A stretch of DNA of 64,000 bases from Photobacterium aphoticum (GCF_001029435.1 NZ_LDOV01000010.1:186001-250000); one strand, 5' to 3'. Shown: positions 1-11,117, numbered from the stretch's first letter. Numbers and translations: made by a program. The notes: generated by a model not told the origin, from the sequence alone.

Positions 1-1002
1 GCGTTTCCTGATAACCTGGCCGATCGTTTCCAACAAGTGGCAGCTGCCGGTGATGGACCAGACATTGTGTTCTGGGGCCATGACCGTTTTGGGGGTTATG
101 CGAAATCTGGCTTGGTGGCAGAAGTGCACCCAAGTCAGGAAATGAAAAGCAAAATCATCGACTTTGCTTGGAATGCGGTGACGTACGACGGCAAATTAGT
201 CGGTTACCCTATCGCTGTGGAATCACTTTCTCTCATTTATAACAAAGACTTGGTTGCCAAACCGCCGAAAAACTGGGAAGACGTCGCTGCGCTTGATAAG
301 AGCCTTCAACAGCAAGGTAAGAAAGCCATTATGTGGAACGTGCGTGAGCCGTTTTTCACCTGGCCAATTATCACTGCAGATGGGGGTTACGCGTTCCGCT
401 TTACCGCTGATGGCTACGATGTCAAAGACGTTGGCCTGAATAACAGCGGTGCGAAAAACGGTATGCGTTTTGTGAAGTCGCTGGTGGATCAGAAAGTGAT
501 TTCGGCAGACATGGACTACAGCATCTCTGAGTCCGAGTTCAACAAAGGCAACGTGGCGTTAACCATCAATGGCCCATGGTCATGGAATAACATCGACAAG
601 TCTGGTATCAATTACGGCGTTACGTTACTGCCGAAATTGAATGGCAATCCTTCTAAACCGTTTGTGGGCGTATTAACTGCTGGTATCAGTGCAGCTTCAC
701 CGAATAAAGATTTAGCGGTGGAGTTCATTGAAAATTATCTGCTAACCAATGAAGGACTGGAAAAAGTCGATGCTGATAAACCGCTAGGGGCAGTGGCATT
801 GAAATCATTCCAGACCATTTTGGAAAGTGATGAACGTATTGCCGCCACCATGGATAACGCCATGAATGGTGAAATTATGCCAAACGTTCCGCAGATGACA
901 GCATTCTGGTATGCGCAAGGTAATGCGATTCAGAATATTGTTGATGGTCGTCAAAGTGTAGAAGACGCGCAAAATGGCGCAGCAGCTCACCTTTTAAAAT
1001 AA
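1..1002 (+). CDS. malE: Maltose/maltodextrin-binding periplasmic protein MalE (5' end outside window)
   Basis: The reading frame is open from the first base, so the signal peptide and N-terminal lobe lie upstream of the window. The visible part corresponds to MalE from about residue 60 of the mature protein onward. It includes the stretch [20 protein letters not shown], which is nearly the E. coli MalE sequence, and the later [18 protein letters not shown] segment of the sugar-binding cleft. MalE captures maltose and maltodextrins in the periplasm and delivers them to MalFGK. malF and malG follow directly on the same strand, which confirms the assignment. The malK ATPase gene is not in the window. 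Confidence 0.96.
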   Translation, partial: AFPDNLADRFQQVAAAGDGPDIVFWGHDRFGGYAKSGLVAEVHPSQEMKSKIIDFAWNAVTYDGKLVGYPIAVESLSLIYNKDLVAKPPKNWEDVAALDKSLQQQGKKAIMWNVREPFFTWPIITADGGYAFRFTADGYDVKDVGLNNSGAKNGMRFVKSLVDQKVISADMDYSISESEFNKGNVALTINGPWSWNNIDKSGINYGVTLLPKLNGNPSKPFVGVLTAGISAASPNKDLAVEFIENYLLTNEGLEKVDADKPLGAVALKSFQTILESDERIAATMDNAMNGEIMPNVPQMTAFWYAQGNAIQNIVDGRQSVEDAQNGAAAHLLK

Positions 1003-1065
1003 TTCCGTCTTGGGGAGAGGGATCTCTCCCTAAATAAACTTTCCTTTTGCGAGCAAGGAGCTGAG

Positions 1066-2646
1066 ATGCAGTCAGTTCAAGGTGCAGAGTTTTTGGAAGA
1101 CCCAAAAACCACCTCAACCTTTAATTATCGTCAGTGGCTGAAATGGTCATTATTAGGCATGATCGGGGCTGTTAACGGCTATGCGACTGTGCTGATGTAT
1201 GCGCAGGGTGAAATACCTTTTGCCTTGCTGACCGTTTTCCTCACCGCGTTGGCCCTGTATATATTTGGCAGCAAAAAAACGTACGCCCACCGTTATATTT
1301 ATCCGGGTATTGCCGGGATGGTGGTGTTTGTTATTTTCCCGCTGATTTATACCGTGGGGTTGGCCTTCACTAACTACAGCGCATCCAATCAGTTATCGAT
1401 TGAGCGTACGCAAAGCGTATTGCAGCAGCGCACCTTCTTGTCTGGCAAAAGTTACGGCTTTGATCTCTACCAAGTGGCCAATGGCCATCAGTTAGTGATT
1501 AAAGACGACGGTCAATTGTTGGCGACGGACGTGTTTGATATTGCTAATCCGTTTGATGAGGCCATGACACTGCATACCGTAACCGGTGTGGAAGGCAAGA
1601 AAGCGACCATCAAAACCATTATTCAAAACCGTACGGCGTTGAATCAGGTTGAATTGGCGATGCCAAACGGTAACGACATTCGTATGAGTGGTCTGCGCAA
1701 GTTTGCGGCTGAGTCTCCGCTGTTTACCTTGCAAGAAGACGGTTTGACCTTGCTCAACAATCAAACTGAGCAGTTCTACAAGCCAAACATGGAGATTGGT
1801 TACTACCAGCCTGTTGACGCTAACGGTGAATTTGTCGATAAGCCAATCTCACCAGGATTTGTGGTCGGTGTGGGTACGGCTAACTTTGAGCGCGTACTGA
1901 CGGATGATGGCATTAAAGAACCTTTCTTCGGTATCTTTGTGTGGACCATTGTTTTTGCCTTCTTGGCGGTGACGCTGACACTGGCATTGGGCATGGTACT
2001 GGCGTGTATCGTGCAGTGGGAACCGCTAAAGGGCAGTGGTATTTACCGTTTGTTACTGATTTTGCCTTATGCCGTTCCTTCATTTATTTCGATTCTGATT
2101 TTCAAAGGCCTGTTTAACCAAAGCTTTGGTGAAATCAACATGCTGCTGGAAGCCATGTTCGGGATTAAACCATCTTGGTTCTCTGATCCAGTGATGGCGC
2201 GTGTCATGGTGGTGATTGTGAACACCTGGCTGGGCTTCCCTTACATGATGATTCTGTGTATGGGCTTGCTGAAATCGATTCCAGAAGATTTGTACGAAGC
2301 CTCAGCCATTGATGGTGCCGGTCCGATTCAAAACTTCTTCAAAATCACTGTACCGATGTTGATTAAACCGCTGACGCCGCTACTGATTGCCAGCTTCGCG
2401 TTTAACTTCAACAACTTCGTGATGATTCAGCTATTGACCTCAGGCGGTCCAAACATGGTGGGCACCTCAGAGCCTGCGGGTTACACCGACTTGTTGGTGA
2501 GCTACACCTACCGTATCGCGTTTGAAGGGGGCGGTGGTCAGGACTTCGGTCTGGCAGGTGCGATTGCGACTGTGATTTTCGTTCTGGTCAGCGGCATGGC
2601 ATTGCTTAACCTGAAATTTACCAATACAAAGCTTGAGCAGGACTAA
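1066..2646 (+). CDS. malF: Maltose ABC transporter permease MalF
   Basis: This 526-residue inner-membrane permease (E. coli MalF is 514) forms the channel with MalG. It starts with several N-terminal hydrophobic segments. A large periplasmic P2-type insertion (about residues 95-275) is typical of MalF and contacts MalE. The cytoplasmic EAA loop that docks on MalK reads [20 protein letters not shown] near residue 407. A strong Shine-Dalgarno (GCAAGGAGCTGAG) precedes the ATG. The gene lies 63 bp after malE and 11 bp before malG, so the three form one operon. Confidence 0.97.
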   Translation: MQSVQGAEFLEDPKTTSTFNYRQWLKWSLLGMIGAVNGYATVLMYAQGEIPFALLTVFLTALALYIFGSKKTYAHRYIYPGIAGMVVFVIFPLIYTVGLAFTNYSASNQLSIERTQSVLQQRTFLSGKSYGFDLYQVANGHQLVIKDDGQLLATDVFDIANPFDEAMTLHTVTGVEGKKATIKTIIQNRTALNQVELAMPNGNDIRMSGLRKFAAESPLFTLQEDGLTLLNNQTEQFYKPNMEIGYYQPVDANGEFVDKPISPGFVVGVGTANFERVLTDDGIKEPFFGIFVWTIVFAFLAVTLTLALGMVLACIVQWEPLKGSGIYRLLLILPYAVPSFISILIFKGLFNQSFGEINMLLEAMFGIKPSWFSDPVMARVMVVIVNTWLGFPYMMILCMGLLKSIPEDLYEASAIDGAGPIQNFFKITVPMLIKPLTPLLIASFAFNFNNFVMIQLLTSGGPNMVGTSEPAGYTDLLVSYTYRIAFEGGGGQDFGLAGAIATVIFVLVSGMALLNLKFTNTKLEQD

Positions 2647-2657
2647 GGAGTATAGTC

Positions 2658-3548
2658 ATGGCAATGGTTCAACCAAAATCCTTAAAATACAGAGTCTGGG
2701 CGACCCACATTGGATTGTGTGTGTTTATTGCGGCGATGGTCTTCCCATTATTGATGGTTATCGCGATCTCTCTGCGTGAAGGTAACTTTGCAAGCGGTGA
2801 ATTGATTCCAAGTAATCCAACGTTAGATCACTGGCGTTTGGCGTTGGGTATGTCTGTGACTAACAGCGACGGCTCTGTAACACCACCTCCGTTCCCGGTA
2901 TTGTTGTGGCTATGGAACACCGTGAAGGTAGCGGGTATCACCTCTGTGATTATTGTGGCGCTATCAACGACCAGTGCGTATGCGTTTGCCCGTCTGCGTT
3001 TTAAAGGCAAGAGCACGATCCTAAAGGGCATGATGATTTTCCAGATGTTCCCTGCAGTGTTGGGTCTGGTGGCGTTGTATGCGGTGTTTGACCGTTTGGG
3101 TCAGTACATCCCGTTCCTTGGCTTGAACACACATGGCGGTTTGATTTTCTCTTACCTTGGCGGTATTGCTCTGCACGTGTGGACCATCAAAGGGTACTTT
3201 GAAACCATTGACAGTTCATTGGAAGAAGCGGCTGCGCTGGATGGCGCGACACCATGGCAAGCGTTCCGTCTGGTATTACTGCCATTGTCTGTGCCGATCC
3301 TTGCGGTTGTATTTATTCTGTCGTTCATCGGTGTGGTGACCGAAGTGCCAGTGGCCTCTTTGTTACTGACAGATGTTAATAATTACACCCTGGCGGTGGG
3401 TATGCAGCAATATTTATATCCACAGAACTACTTGTGGGGCGACTTTGCCGCTGCGGCAGTATTGTCAGCCATTCCAATTACGGCTGTGTTCTTACTGGCA
3501 CAGAAATTCTTGGTCGGTGGTTTGACGGCTGGTGGCGTAAAAGGCTAA
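2658..3548 (+). CDS. malG: Maltose ABC transporter permease MalG
   Basis: This 296-residue permease is the same length as enterobacterial MalG. It has six predicted membrane segments and the EAA loop [20 protein letters not shown], which couples to the MalK ATPase. The C-terminus ends [13 protein letters not shown], as in known MalG proteins. It starts 11 bp after malF behind the Shine-Dalgarno TAAGGAG, and is followed within 25 bp by a strong intrinsic terminator. It is therefore the last gene of malEFG. Confidence 0.97.
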   Translation: MAMVQPKSLKYRVWATHIGLCVFIAAMVFPLLMVIAISLREGNFASGELIPSNPTLDHWRLALGMSVTNSDGSVTPPPFPVLLWLWNTVKVAGITSVIIVALSTTSAYAFARLRFKGKSTILKGMMIFQMFPAVLGLVALYAVFDRLGQYIPFLGLNTHGGLIFSYLGGIALHVWTIKGYFETIDSSLEEAAALDGATPWQAFRLVLLPLSVPILAVVFILSFIGVVTEVPVASLLLTDVNNYTLAVGMQQYLYPQNYLWGDFAAAAVLSAIPITAVFLLAQKFLVGGLTAGGVKG

Positions 3549-3572
3549 TACCTCCTTATATTGATAAAAGAG

Positions 3573-3606
3573 AAAAGAGCATGTTTAATACATGCTCTTT
3601 TTTTAT
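3573..3606 (+). terminator. Intrinsic terminator of malEFG
   Basis: Inverted repeat AAAGAGCATG / CATGCTCTTT with a 7-nt loop is followed directly by a run of T. It lies 25 bp after the malG stop codon. Confidence 0.92.
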
Positions 3607-3874
3607 TGCGTAAAATAAAACAAAATTCCATTTTAGTCGTCATAAATAGGGTGGATTGGGCGGAGTGATTGGTAAAAACACTGATAAATTAGAGGGTTAA
3701 TATCAATCATCGCGCATCCTTCATATTAATGAAATGAATGGGATTTATATTTGACAAAAATGAAGAATAAGCAGCAATTAATGGTTTGGTTATAGCTCGC
3801 TGCTTGTTTTATAACCAGTGAAAAGTAGGCGGAAAATAATTATTTTTATTCCCCTGCTTGGTATACACTGATAA

Positions 3875-4087
3875 TATAATGCTTAATCAGTATTAAGAAT
3901 TATAAAAAAGGCTTATCTTCTCACTTGGATAAGCACTCCCGAGTTTAGCACTTAGCGTTGGTTTGGCCGCCGATCGGTTAAGTATCACTAAGCTCAACAA
4001 TTGGCGTTGCTGCATAGCTGGCTTACTCTTCTTTGCGAAGGTAGGTATTTAGTAACGAAACCCGAACGTAAATGTTCGGGTTTTTTT
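3875..4087 (+). ncRNA. Candidate small RNA downstream of malG
   Basis: The 3549-4124 interval has no convincing ORF. It contains a consensus -10 box TATAAT at 3875-3880 without a clear -35 match. About 200 nt of structured-looking sequence follow, including an AGGCTTATC...GGATAAGC inverted repeat near 3910-3932. The stretch ends in a textbook Rho-independent terminator (AACCCGAACG / CGTTCGGGTT loop plus T7) at about 4057-4087. Because the malEFG terminator lies upstream and the next gene is convergent, this terminator needs its own transcript. A trans-acting sRNA is the simplest reading. I do not recognise a named family. A convergent terminator shared with the DUF1415 gene is the alternative. 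Confidence 0.4.
4057..4087 (+). terminator. Intrinsic terminator
   Basis: The hairpin AACCCGAACGT AAATG TTCGGGTT is followed by TTTTTT. It ends the candidate sRNA transcript, or any read-through from malG. Confidence 0.8.
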
Positions 4088-4124
4088 ATGCGCAGTGAAA
4101 AGGATTTCACTGCCTGGTAATGGA

Positions 4125-4697
4125 TTAGCGCTTATTTAAAAACGGAAAAAGTGCGTGTACTTCTTCTTCGGTAAGTGCCTCGACGCGGGCGATATTACGC
4201 TCTGGGATCCCTTCAGGATCAGGGTAATGCTTGAGTACCTTTTCCATGCTCTCTTCGCGAATAAGATGGAAAATCGGGTAAGGGGCTTTGTTTGTCAGGT
4301 TCTCTGCGTCATCAGGGTGAGTACCGTGGAAACAATAGTCTGGGTGGAAGGTGGCGATTTGGTACGTGCCTTCGTAGCCACACTGAAAAATCAGCGCATC
4401 AACGAGGTCGAGAAACTGGTTGTAGTCTTCAAAGGCAGAGAACAACTGTGGGGCCACCACCAAGGTGGTTTCTAATGTTTCGACGGGGGTTTCATCAAGG
4501 CGTTTGAGTTCCTGATAGATGCGCTCTAGCAGGACATCTTCAGAATCATTGTCTTCAATCGCGATACGAATTTGTTTGTTGCGATTCGGCTTGGCGGCAA
4601 ACGGACATAAATTGAGGCCGATGACCACATTCACTAACCATTGTTGAACCTCTTGTTCAATGGTTTCAAGTTGGAGCGGTTGGGATGCTGTTGACAT
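4125..4697 (-). CDS. DUF1415 family protein
   Basis: This 190-residue cytoplasmic protein has the DUF1415 (PF07209) hallmark VIGLNLCPFAAKP near residue 25-37. It also has the family's conserved HPDYCFHGTHPDD segment and PYPIFHLIREESM. The family is widespread in proteobacteria and has no established biochemical function. No signal peptide or membrane segment is visible. It is transcribed convergently to malEFG and stands alone, with rnb upstream on the same strand separated by a terminator. Confidence 0.85.
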   Translation of the reverse strand: MSTASQPLQLETIEQEVQQWLVNVVIGLNLCPFAAKPNRNKQIRIAIEDNDSEDVLLERIYQELKRLDETPVETLETTLVVAPQLFSAFEDYNQFLDLVDALIFQCGYEGTYQIATFHPDYCFHGTHPDDAENLTNKAPYPIFHLIREESMEKVLKHYPDPEGIPERNIARVEALTEEEVHALFPFLNKR

Positions 4698-4801
4698 GCT
4701 GACTTATCTTATTGTTATCACAGGCTACTTGAATGATTGTTATAGGGGTAGCCGATGAGTGGGGTGGATGGAGAATCGTGCGTAGACTTTGACTCTCCTA
4801 A

Positions 4802-4829
4802 TAAAAAGGGCCAGCTTGCGCTGACCCTT
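4802..4829 (-). terminator. Intrinsic terminator of rnb
   Basis: Read on the minus strand, AAGGGTCAGC GCAA GCTGGCCCTT forms a 10-bp stem with one wobble pair and a GCAA tetraloop, followed by TTTTTAT. It sits just after the rnb stop. Confidence 0.88.
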
Positions 4830-4852
4830 GAATTGTACCGTAAAACGAGCGA

Positions 4853-6874
4853 TTACGCTTTTTCAGGTGCTTCGCTGTTGGTTTCAGTCGCTTCTGCGGG
4901 TGCTTCTGCCGTTAAGTCAGGGAATTGCTTAACCGGTTTAGCCACAAGCTGACGTGTCGCGGCGCGTACTTCAGCCAGCTTCACTTCAAACTGATCACCT
5001 AGCTGGTATTCTTTCACCTTGTCGATGTTGATCATACCCAGCTCACCGTTACATTCGATGCGTGCTTTGTTATCCAGAATCAATGGTGCCGGAATAAACG
5101 CAGCTGCGCCGTTTTCCAGTAGGCGTACGCGCATACCTGCACGGTTGATGTCAAAGATCTCAGCGGTGAAGACGGTTTCTTCTTTCACGGCATTCTTGAA
5201 CAGACGTACGTACAACCAGTCAGCCACATCACGCTCAGCCATGCGGTGATTACGACGGTGCAGGGCAATTTCTTCGCCTACTGTGTCATCCGGTGTTTGT
5301 GACGGTTCCTGACCGGAAATCAACGCTTTAAGCAAACGGTGGTTGATCATGTCACCGTATTTACGGATTGGTGATGTCCATGTTGCATACACGTCCAAGC
5401 CCATCGCGTAGTGTGGTGCTGGCGTATTGCCCACTTCACTGTATGCCTGGAATTTACGTAGACGGTTGTCTAGGTACGTGCTGTCTTGTGCGTTCAACCA
5501 ACGGCGTAGGGCACTGAAGCCTTCCAATGTCAGCAGTTGTTCTTTCTCGAACGGTGCTTCAGCATTGGTCAGGAACTCCATTGCGGTATCCAGTTTTTCC
5601 GGATTAAAGCCGTTGTGGTAGTTGAAAACACCCAAACCGAATTTGTCACGTAGCGCACGACCCGCACAGATGTTCGCGGTGATCATGGCTTCTTCGATCA
5701 TGCGGTTCGCAGTGCGACGTGGATCAGTGTGAATTGCGATCACGTCGTTGTCTTCGCTCAGTTCAAAGCGGTAGTCTGGACGGTCAGGGAATACGACAGC
5801 GTTGTTTGCACGCCATGCACTGCGTGCGTTAGCAAACTTGTGCAGCGCGTGAATTTGTTCAGCGATAACGGCATTCGGTGCCCAGCCTTCACATTCACCT
5901 TTCTCAAGCAGATCAGATACGTTGTCGTAAGACAAACGGCCTTGTGACTTGATCCATGCCGCGAAGAAGTGGATGTCATCCTGAATCACGCCGTCTGCAT
6001 CCACGGTCACGCGACAGCAGATAGTTGGACGCTTTTCATCTTCCAGTAGTGAACATAGCTCATCACTCAGTTCACGTGGCAACATCGGAATGTTACGGCC
6101 TGGCAGGTAGATAGTGAAACCACGCTGACGCGCTTCGTCATCCATCTTATCGCCCACAGCGATGTAAGAGGTTGGATCGGCAATCGCAATCGTGATTTCA
6201 AAGCTGCCGTCTTCTTTGGCGATGGTATATAGCGCATCATCCATATCTTTGGTGGACTCACCATCGATAGTAATGAAAGGCAGATCAGTCAGATCTTCAC
6301 GCTCCAGACCTTCATCCAGCATTGACCAGCTTTCCTGTGGTGCAGGCTCGGCGTTTGGCAGATCGTGACGTGCCAGCGTTACCCACCACGGTGCAATTTT
6401 GTCATTGCTGTCAGTGATTTTTTCTTTGATTTCGCAGAAGAACGTTTTGTTGTCGCCCACCAATGGGTGACGGGTCATCATCGCAACAACCCAATCGCCT
6501 TCTTTCAGCAATTCCGGGTTCAATCCTTTAACTGGGCGCGCTTTGATCGCATCTTTCAGTTGCGGGTGATCAGGCACGACGTGCAGGCGATCACGGATCA
6601 GTTTTACGCGACCGATGAAGCGATTCAGATACTGCTCAATCAGTTCTTGCGGCTCAGCCACTTCACGCTCTTTCTCTGTACGAATAACGGCCATAACACG
6701 GTCACCGTGCATCACGTTTTTCATATAGTTAGGCGGAATGAAGATGCTATCTTTGTTATCAATTTCCAGAAAACCAAAGCCACGGTCAGTCGCTTTGATG
6801 GTGCCTTCTTTTTTCGGCAGGGTTTCCTGAATTTGTTTTTTCAGCTGTGCTAGTAAAGGATTATCTTGAAACAT
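4853..6874 (-). CDS. rnb: Exoribonuclease II (RNase II)
   Basis: RNase II degrades single-stranded RNA processively 3' to 5' and releases nucleoside monophosphates. The 673-residue protein shows the family order: N-terminal cold-shock domains (about 20-180), RNB catalytic domain (about 195-540) and S1 domain (about 560-645). Catalytic aspartates are visible as D204, D210, D212 and D213 in [16 protein letters not shown], matching E. coli D201/207/209/210. The C-terminus carries about 25 extra Ala/Glu-rich residues that E. coli RNase II lacks. It is monocistronic with its own terminator. Confidence 0.96.
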   Translation of the reverse strand: MFQDNPLLAQLKKQIQETLPKKEGTIKATDRGFGFLEIDNKDSIFIPPNYMKNVMHGDRVMAVIRTEKEREVAEPQELIEQYLNRFIGRVKLIRDRLHVVPDHPQLKDAIKARPVKGLNPELLKEGDWVVAMMTRHPLVGDNKTFFCEIKEKITDSNDKIAPWWVTLARHDLPNAEPAPQESWSMLDEGLEREDLTDLPFITIDGESTKDMDDALYTIAKEDGSFEITIAIADPTSYIAVGDKMDDEARQRGFTIYLPGRNIPMLPRELSDELCSLLEDEKRPTICCRVTVDADGVIQDDIHFFAAWIKSQGRLSYDNVSDLLEKGECEGWAPNAVIAEQIHALHKFANARSAWRANNAVVFPDRPDYRFELSEDNDVIAIHTDPRRTANRMIEEAMITANICAGRALRDKFGLGVFNYHNGFNPEKLDTAMEFLTNAEAPFEKEQLLTLEGFSALRRWLNAQDSTYLDNRLRKFQAYSEVGNTPAPHYAMGLDVYATWTSPIRKYGDMINHRLLKALISGQEPSQTPDDTVGEEIALHRRNHRMAERDVADWLYVRLFKNAVKEETVFTAEIFDINRAGMRVRLLENGAAAFIPAPLILDNKARIECNGELGMINIDKVKEYQLGDQFEVKLAEVRAATRQLVAKPVKQFPDLTAEAPAEATETNSEAPEKA

Positions 6875-7256
6875 TATGCCCGGTCTCAGGTTGTTAACTC
6901 GGACACTATAAAGTTTTCAGACCGTAAAACCAAGTTTATCCCATAAAGGAAAGCCGTTATCGCCCTTATCACGAGGTAATCGCGAAAAGCTGGGTCAGGG
7001 AATGTTGATGAAAGTATGAAATTAAATGCAAATCGTCCTGTTTTGGCACACAGAATGTCAAAAGCCTAATACCTTGATCAAAGAATGGATAATCTGTTTT
7101 TCATTCTTCGCCGGAATCCTTTATAAAACATTCTTCTGCATATAAAAAATACATTTATGGTGATGGGTTCATCATCGGTATACCACACAGTAGACAGCCT
7201 CATGCTCACCCTCTCGGTAGTGAACGCGGCTGAATGTAGGCATGGCTAGGATGGTT
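6875..7256. other. Divergent intergenic region rnb / diguanylate cyclase
   Basis: No ORF with coding character was found. The stretch is AT-rich near 7080-7160 and should hold the divergent promoters, but no clear -35/-10 pair or operator was recognised. Confidence 0.5.
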
Positions 7257-8963
7257 ATGAAAAAGAATAAGGCGCTCTCGCAGTTGGCGAATCAATTGGC
7301 GAGAAAAGCTAACATGGAACGTTGGTGCTTTTGCCTGTTATCGACGTTGCAGCAAACGTTGCAACTGACCAATATTACCTTTCTGATTGAACATGAAGGG
7401 GAAAGCCAGGTCATGGCCAGTTGGTTTGATGACCAATTCCATTTTTACCCGGAGCCATTACCGCAGCATGACTTTAATGATGTCCCTTTGGTTTACTTTA
7501 ATCAGGTCAAGCACGATGGTAAATCCGCACGGATCATTGATAGTCGCTGCTATACCGCGATTTGGGATAAGCCAGAGCGTGGTTTATCCCGCTTAATTCT
7601 GCCTATTCATACGCATTATCGTCAGGTGGGCTTTTTATATGCAGAAACCATGACGCCTGAACCGTTCGATGTTCAACAAAAGATGGTGGAGTCATTACTG
7701 ATCCTCATTGCCTCCGATTTAAGTGCCCGCTTATTACAACAAGAAGTGTTGACGCACCATCTCACTCGCCGCAGTGTCGAAGCAGAATTGGAAGTGCGTA
7801 ATCATTCGATCACCCAGTACCTGTCTTTATTGCAGAATTTGCACAGAGTGACACTCACATTGTCAAAAGCCAGTAATCTGGAGCAATTGTATCGGGATGC
7901 GGTGCAGTTAGGACGTGAATATTTGGCCATTGACCGTATGGCGATATTCCTGACCGATTTTGAAAAAAATGAAATGCGCGGCACCTTTGGGACCGACCCG
8001 CAGGGTAACCTGGTCTCCCGTACGGAATTTAGCAGTGCGATTCCTGATCACCCACTAGTCAATGAAGCGTTAAGTCGTAAAGATCACGTTGTCGTCAAAG
8101 AAAATGCGCCGCTGTATTTTGGTAAAGACCAAGTCGGGGTGGGTTGGAATGCCATGATTGCAATGTGGAACGGCGATAACTGTATTGGTTGGGTGGCGGC
8201 CGATAACCTGATCAATCAACGCATTTTGACGGAACACCAAAAAGAGATCCTGAAACTGTTCGGGGCGGCACTGGGCCAGCAGATTGTGATTCGTCGGAAC
8301 CATGAAATGTTGAAGCAACTTAATCTCGAGTTGGAAGCGCGAGTGAATGAACGCACTAAAGCCTTGGTTCAGGCCAACGAAGCCTTAGAGGAAGCGAACC
8401 AACAATTAGCGCAATGGTCGATGCAGGATGGTTTGACCGGTATTGCAAACCGCCGTTTTTTCGATATGGCATTAAAGCGTTACTGGGAGCAAGCCGTGGC
8501 GCAGGGAAGTCCTTTGCACATGTTGATGCTCGATGTGGATCACTTCAAACGTTACAACGATCAATATGGGCATTTAGAAGGGGATAACTGCCTGAAAAAA
8601 ATTGCCAGTGCCCTCGAGGTGATAGTGAAGCCATACCCTAATGCGGTACTCAGCCGTTTTGGGGGAGAGGAGTTTACGTGTTTGATCCCCTCTCAGTCTG
8701 TGGATGTGGTAAAGGCGATCAGTCATCGCATGCTTAAAGCAGTGAGAAATCTGATGATTAGCCACGGGCAAAGTGAATTTGGTGTGGTAACGGTAAGTAT
8801 AGGTTGTTGCAGTCAGCAGCCAACCGCTGATATGGAAGTGATGTGTTTGCTAGATGGCGCAGATAAAGCGCTTTATCGGGCGAAAAAACAAGGGCGCAAT
8901 CAGTTGTACCAATATAATGGTGTGCTTCAGCATGATGAGCGCGTGGAGAATTGCGTAGGATAA
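7257..8963 (+). CDS. GAF-GGDEF diguanylate cyclase
   Basis: This predicted cytoplasmic enzyme makes cyclic di-GMP from two GTP. A divergent GAF-like N-terminal region (about 20-165) is followed by a second GAF domain (about 185-345) and a coiled coil (about 350-395, rich in E/A/Q). The C-terminal GGDEF domain has the active-site motif RFGGEEF near residue 467-473. The inhibitory I-site RxxD normally found five residues before that motif is replaced (YPNA), so product inhibition is probably absent. There are no membrane segments. The start at 7257 is preferred over in-frame ATGs at 7242 and 7251, because AGGA lies 5 nt before it. Confidence 0.92.
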   Translation: MKKNKALSQLANQLARKANMERWCFCLLSTLQQTLQLTNITFLIEHEGESQVMASWFDDQFHFYPEPLPQHDFNDVPLVYFNQVKHDGKSARIIDSRCYTAIWDKPERGLSRLILPIHTHYRQVGFLYAETMTPEPFDVQQKMVESLLILIASDLSARLLQQEVLTHHLTRRSVEAELEVRNHSITQYLSLLQNLHRVTLTLSKASNLEQLYRDAVQLGREYLAIDRMAIFLTDFEKNEMRGTFGTDPQGNLVSRTEFSSAIPDHPLVNEALSRKDHVVVKENAPLYFGKDQVGVGWNAMIAMWNGDNCIGWVAADNLINQRILTEHQKEILKLFGAALGQQIVIRRNHEMLKQLNLELEARVNERTKALVQANEALEEANQQLAQWSMQDGLTGIANRRFFDMALKRYWEQAVAQGSPLHMLMLDVDHFKRYNDQYGHLEGDNCLKKIASALEVIVKPYPNAVLSRFGGEEFTCLIPSQSVDVVKAISHRMLKAVRNLMISHGQSEFGVVTVSIGCCSQQPTADMEVMCLLDGADKALYRAKKQGRNQLYQYNGVLQHDERVENCVG

Positions 8964-9043
8964 AGGTAAGAAAAATCAAGAATGGTTGCGTAACCGACAG
9001 AGAATAGCTGTGCTGTTGTACGCATTGTATAAATTATGGGTTC

Positions 9044-9206
9044 TTGACAGTTAATTTGTGACCTCGCTCAATTTTTTCTGGCTTTTTATCGAGTAATGGC
9101 GCACAATGCGCGCCTTATCGTCGAGGCCCAAGCTTGTGGTTGCTGTTGCAGAACCTTTTATAGCCGAGGGGCCCCGTTTTACGTTAGATTATTTATTGGG
9201 ATCCCA
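9044..9206 (+). promoter_or_regulatory. deaD promoter region and long 5' leader
   Basis: A perfect -35 hexamer TTGACA occurs at 9044-9049, with a weak -10 (CTCAAT) 17 bp later. A leader of roughly 120 nt precedes the helicase start and contains GC-rich inverted repeats such as GGCGCACAATGCGCGCC near 9099-9115. Long structured leaders are known for cold-shock genes including deaD/csdA in enterobacteria. That this one acts the same way is inference. Confidence 0.45.
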
Positions 9207-11117
9207 ATGCAAGAATCTGTTACAGAATTTCGCCAGTTAGATCTGGCCGACACACTACTATCCGCACTTGACTCAATGGGCTTCGTTGCGCCGACTCCTA
9301 TTCAGGCGGCGTCAATTCCTCTTCTATTGACCGGTACCGATGCGCTAGGTAAAGCACAAACAGGTACAGGTAAAACAGCGGCATTCTCTCTGCCACTGCT
9401 TAACAAGCTTGATCTGAACCAGCATAAGCCACAAGCCATCGTAATGGCACCAACACGTGAGCTTGCTATCCAGGTAGCTGCTGAAATCAAGACACTAGGT
9501 CAGAACGTTAAAGGTCTGAAGGTACTAGAAATCTACGGTGGTGCTTCTATCGTTGATCAGATGCGTGCTCTTAAATCTGGCGCACACATCGTTGTAGGTA
9601 CACCTGGTCGTGTTAAAGACTTGATCACTCGTGATCGTCTACACCTTGATGAAGTACACACGTTTGTACTTGATGAAGCTGACGAAATGCTAAAAATGGG
9701 CTTCGTTGACGATGTAACTTGGATCATGGAACAAGCGCCAGAAACTGCACAGCGCGTGCTTTTCTCTGCGACTATGCCTCCAATGGTTAAAGAAATCGTT
9801 GACCGTTTCCTACGTGAACCTGCGCGTATCGACGTTGCTGGTGAAAACCGTACCGTTGCACAGGTTGAGCAGCAGTTCTGGGTTGTTAAAGGCGTAGAGA
9901 AAGACGAAGCAATGATGCGTCTTCTTGAAACTGAAAACACTGACGCGTCAATCGTATTCGTACGTACTCGTCAAGATACCGAGCGTCTAGCTGACTGGCT
10001 ATCTGCACGTGGCTTCAAAGCTGCTGCACTGCACGGTGATATCCCTCAGTCTCTACGTGAGCGTACTGTTGAACACATCAAGCGTGGTGTGATTGATATC
10101 CTAGTTGCAACTGACGTTGTTGCTCGTGGTCTTGATGTGCCACGTATCACACACGTATTCAACTACGACATTCCGTTCGATGTAGAATCTTACATCCACC
10201 GTATCGGTCGTACAGGTCGTGCAGGACGTGAAGGTAAAGCTATCCTTCTAGTTCGTACTAACCAAATCCGTATGCTACGCACTATCGAGCGCGTAACGAA
10301 ATCACGCATGGAAGAAATCCAACTTCCTCTACGTGATGCTGTTGCTGAAGCACGTCTGAACCGTCTAGGTCAGGAGCTTGAAGCACAGAAAGAAGAATCA
10401 AGCCTAGAAGCGTTTGTTGAGCTAGTTGAAAAGCTACAAGAAACCATCGAAGTTGACGCAGCAACACTAGCAGCAATGCTACTGAAGCGTCAGCAAGGCA
10501 ATCGTCCTTTGTTCTACAAAGGTCCGGACCCAATGGTTGCTGCTATCGAGCGTGAAGCACAGCGTCGTGACCGTCGTCGTGATGATCGCGGTGAACGTGG
10601 CGAGCGTGGTGACCGTCGTGAGCGTGGCGAGCGTCGCACTTACAACAACGCTGACTGGGATACTTACCAGCTACAGGTTGGCCGTGAGCAAGGTGTTCAG
10701 GTTAAAGACATCGTTGGCGCAATCGCAAACGAACTTGGCCTAAGCAAAGAGTTCATCGGTGCAATCAAACTGGCTCCTGAGCACACTTACGTTCAGCTTC
10801 CTAAGAAGATGACTGCAGAAGTAGCAGCACAGCTTAAGAAACTACGTATTCGTCAGAACGAAGTGAAAGCAGTTGTTGTTGAAGGTGAAGTGCTACGTGA
10901 ACACCGTGGCGGCAACCGTGGCGGTAACCGCGATGGCAACCGTGATGGTAACCGTGGTGGCTTCCGTGGCAACCGTGAAGGTGGTAACGGCCGTCGTGAT
11001 GGCGAGCGTCGTTTCGACCGCAACCGTGGCGGCGATAACCGTGGTAGCTTCCGTGGCGAACGCAACCACAGCAACGGCGCTCCACGTCGTGAACGCAAGC
11101 CACGTTTTGAAGATTAA
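9207..11117 (+). CDS. deaD: ATP-dependent DEAD-box RNA helicase DeaD (CsdA)
   Basis: DeaD unwinds RNA and helps ribosome assembly and mRNA turnover, especially in the cold. The 636-residue form shows the Q motif GFVAPTPIQ (25-33), Walker A AQTGTGKT (50-57), PTRELA (82-87), DEAD (156-159), SAT (187-189) and HRIGRTGR of motif VI. It also has the DbpA-like RNA-binding fold (about 480-555) and an Arg/Gly/Asn-rich tail (about 565-636) of RGGNRxGN-type repeats. The frame is open 37 codons further upstream. MQESVTEF at 9207 is chosen because it matches the family N-terminus and because the extension is Cys-rich and unlike the family. Codon use is strongly biased, as expected of a highly expressed gene. 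Confidence 0.96.
   Translation: MQESVTEFRQLDLADTLLSALDSMGFVAPTPIQAASIPLLLTGTDALGKAQTGTGKTAAFSLPLLNKLDLNQHKPQAIVMAPTRELAIQVAAEIKTLGQNVKGLKVLEIYGGASIVDQMRALKSGAHIVVGTPGRVKDLITRDRLHLDEVHTFVLDEADEMLKMGFVDDVTWIMEQAPETAQRVLFSATMPPMVKEIVDRFLREPARIDVAGENRTVAQVEQQFWVVKGVEKDEAMMRLLETENTDASIVFVRTRQDTERLADWLSARGFKAAALHGDIPQSLRERTVEHIKRGVIDILVATDVVARGLDVPRITHVFNYDIPFDVESYIHRIGRTGRAGREGKAILLVRTNQIRMLRTIERVTKSRMEEIQLPLRDAVAEARLNRLGQELEAQKEESSLEAFVELVEKLQETIEVDAATLAAMLLKRQQGNRPLFYKGPDPMVAAIEREAQRRDRRRDDRGERGERGDRRERGERRTYNNADWDTYQLQVGREQGVQVKDIVGAIANELGLSKEFIGAIKLAPEHTYVQLPKKMTAEVAAQLKKLRIRQNEVKAVVVEGEVLREHRGGNRGGNRDGNRDGNRGGFRGNREGGNGRRDGERRFDRNRGGDNRGSFRGERNHSNGAPRRERKPRFED

Noticed and set aside
9096..9206. 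Upstream extension of DeaD by 37 codons
   Set aside because: Cys-rich, lacks family similarity, and lies where a structured leader is expected.
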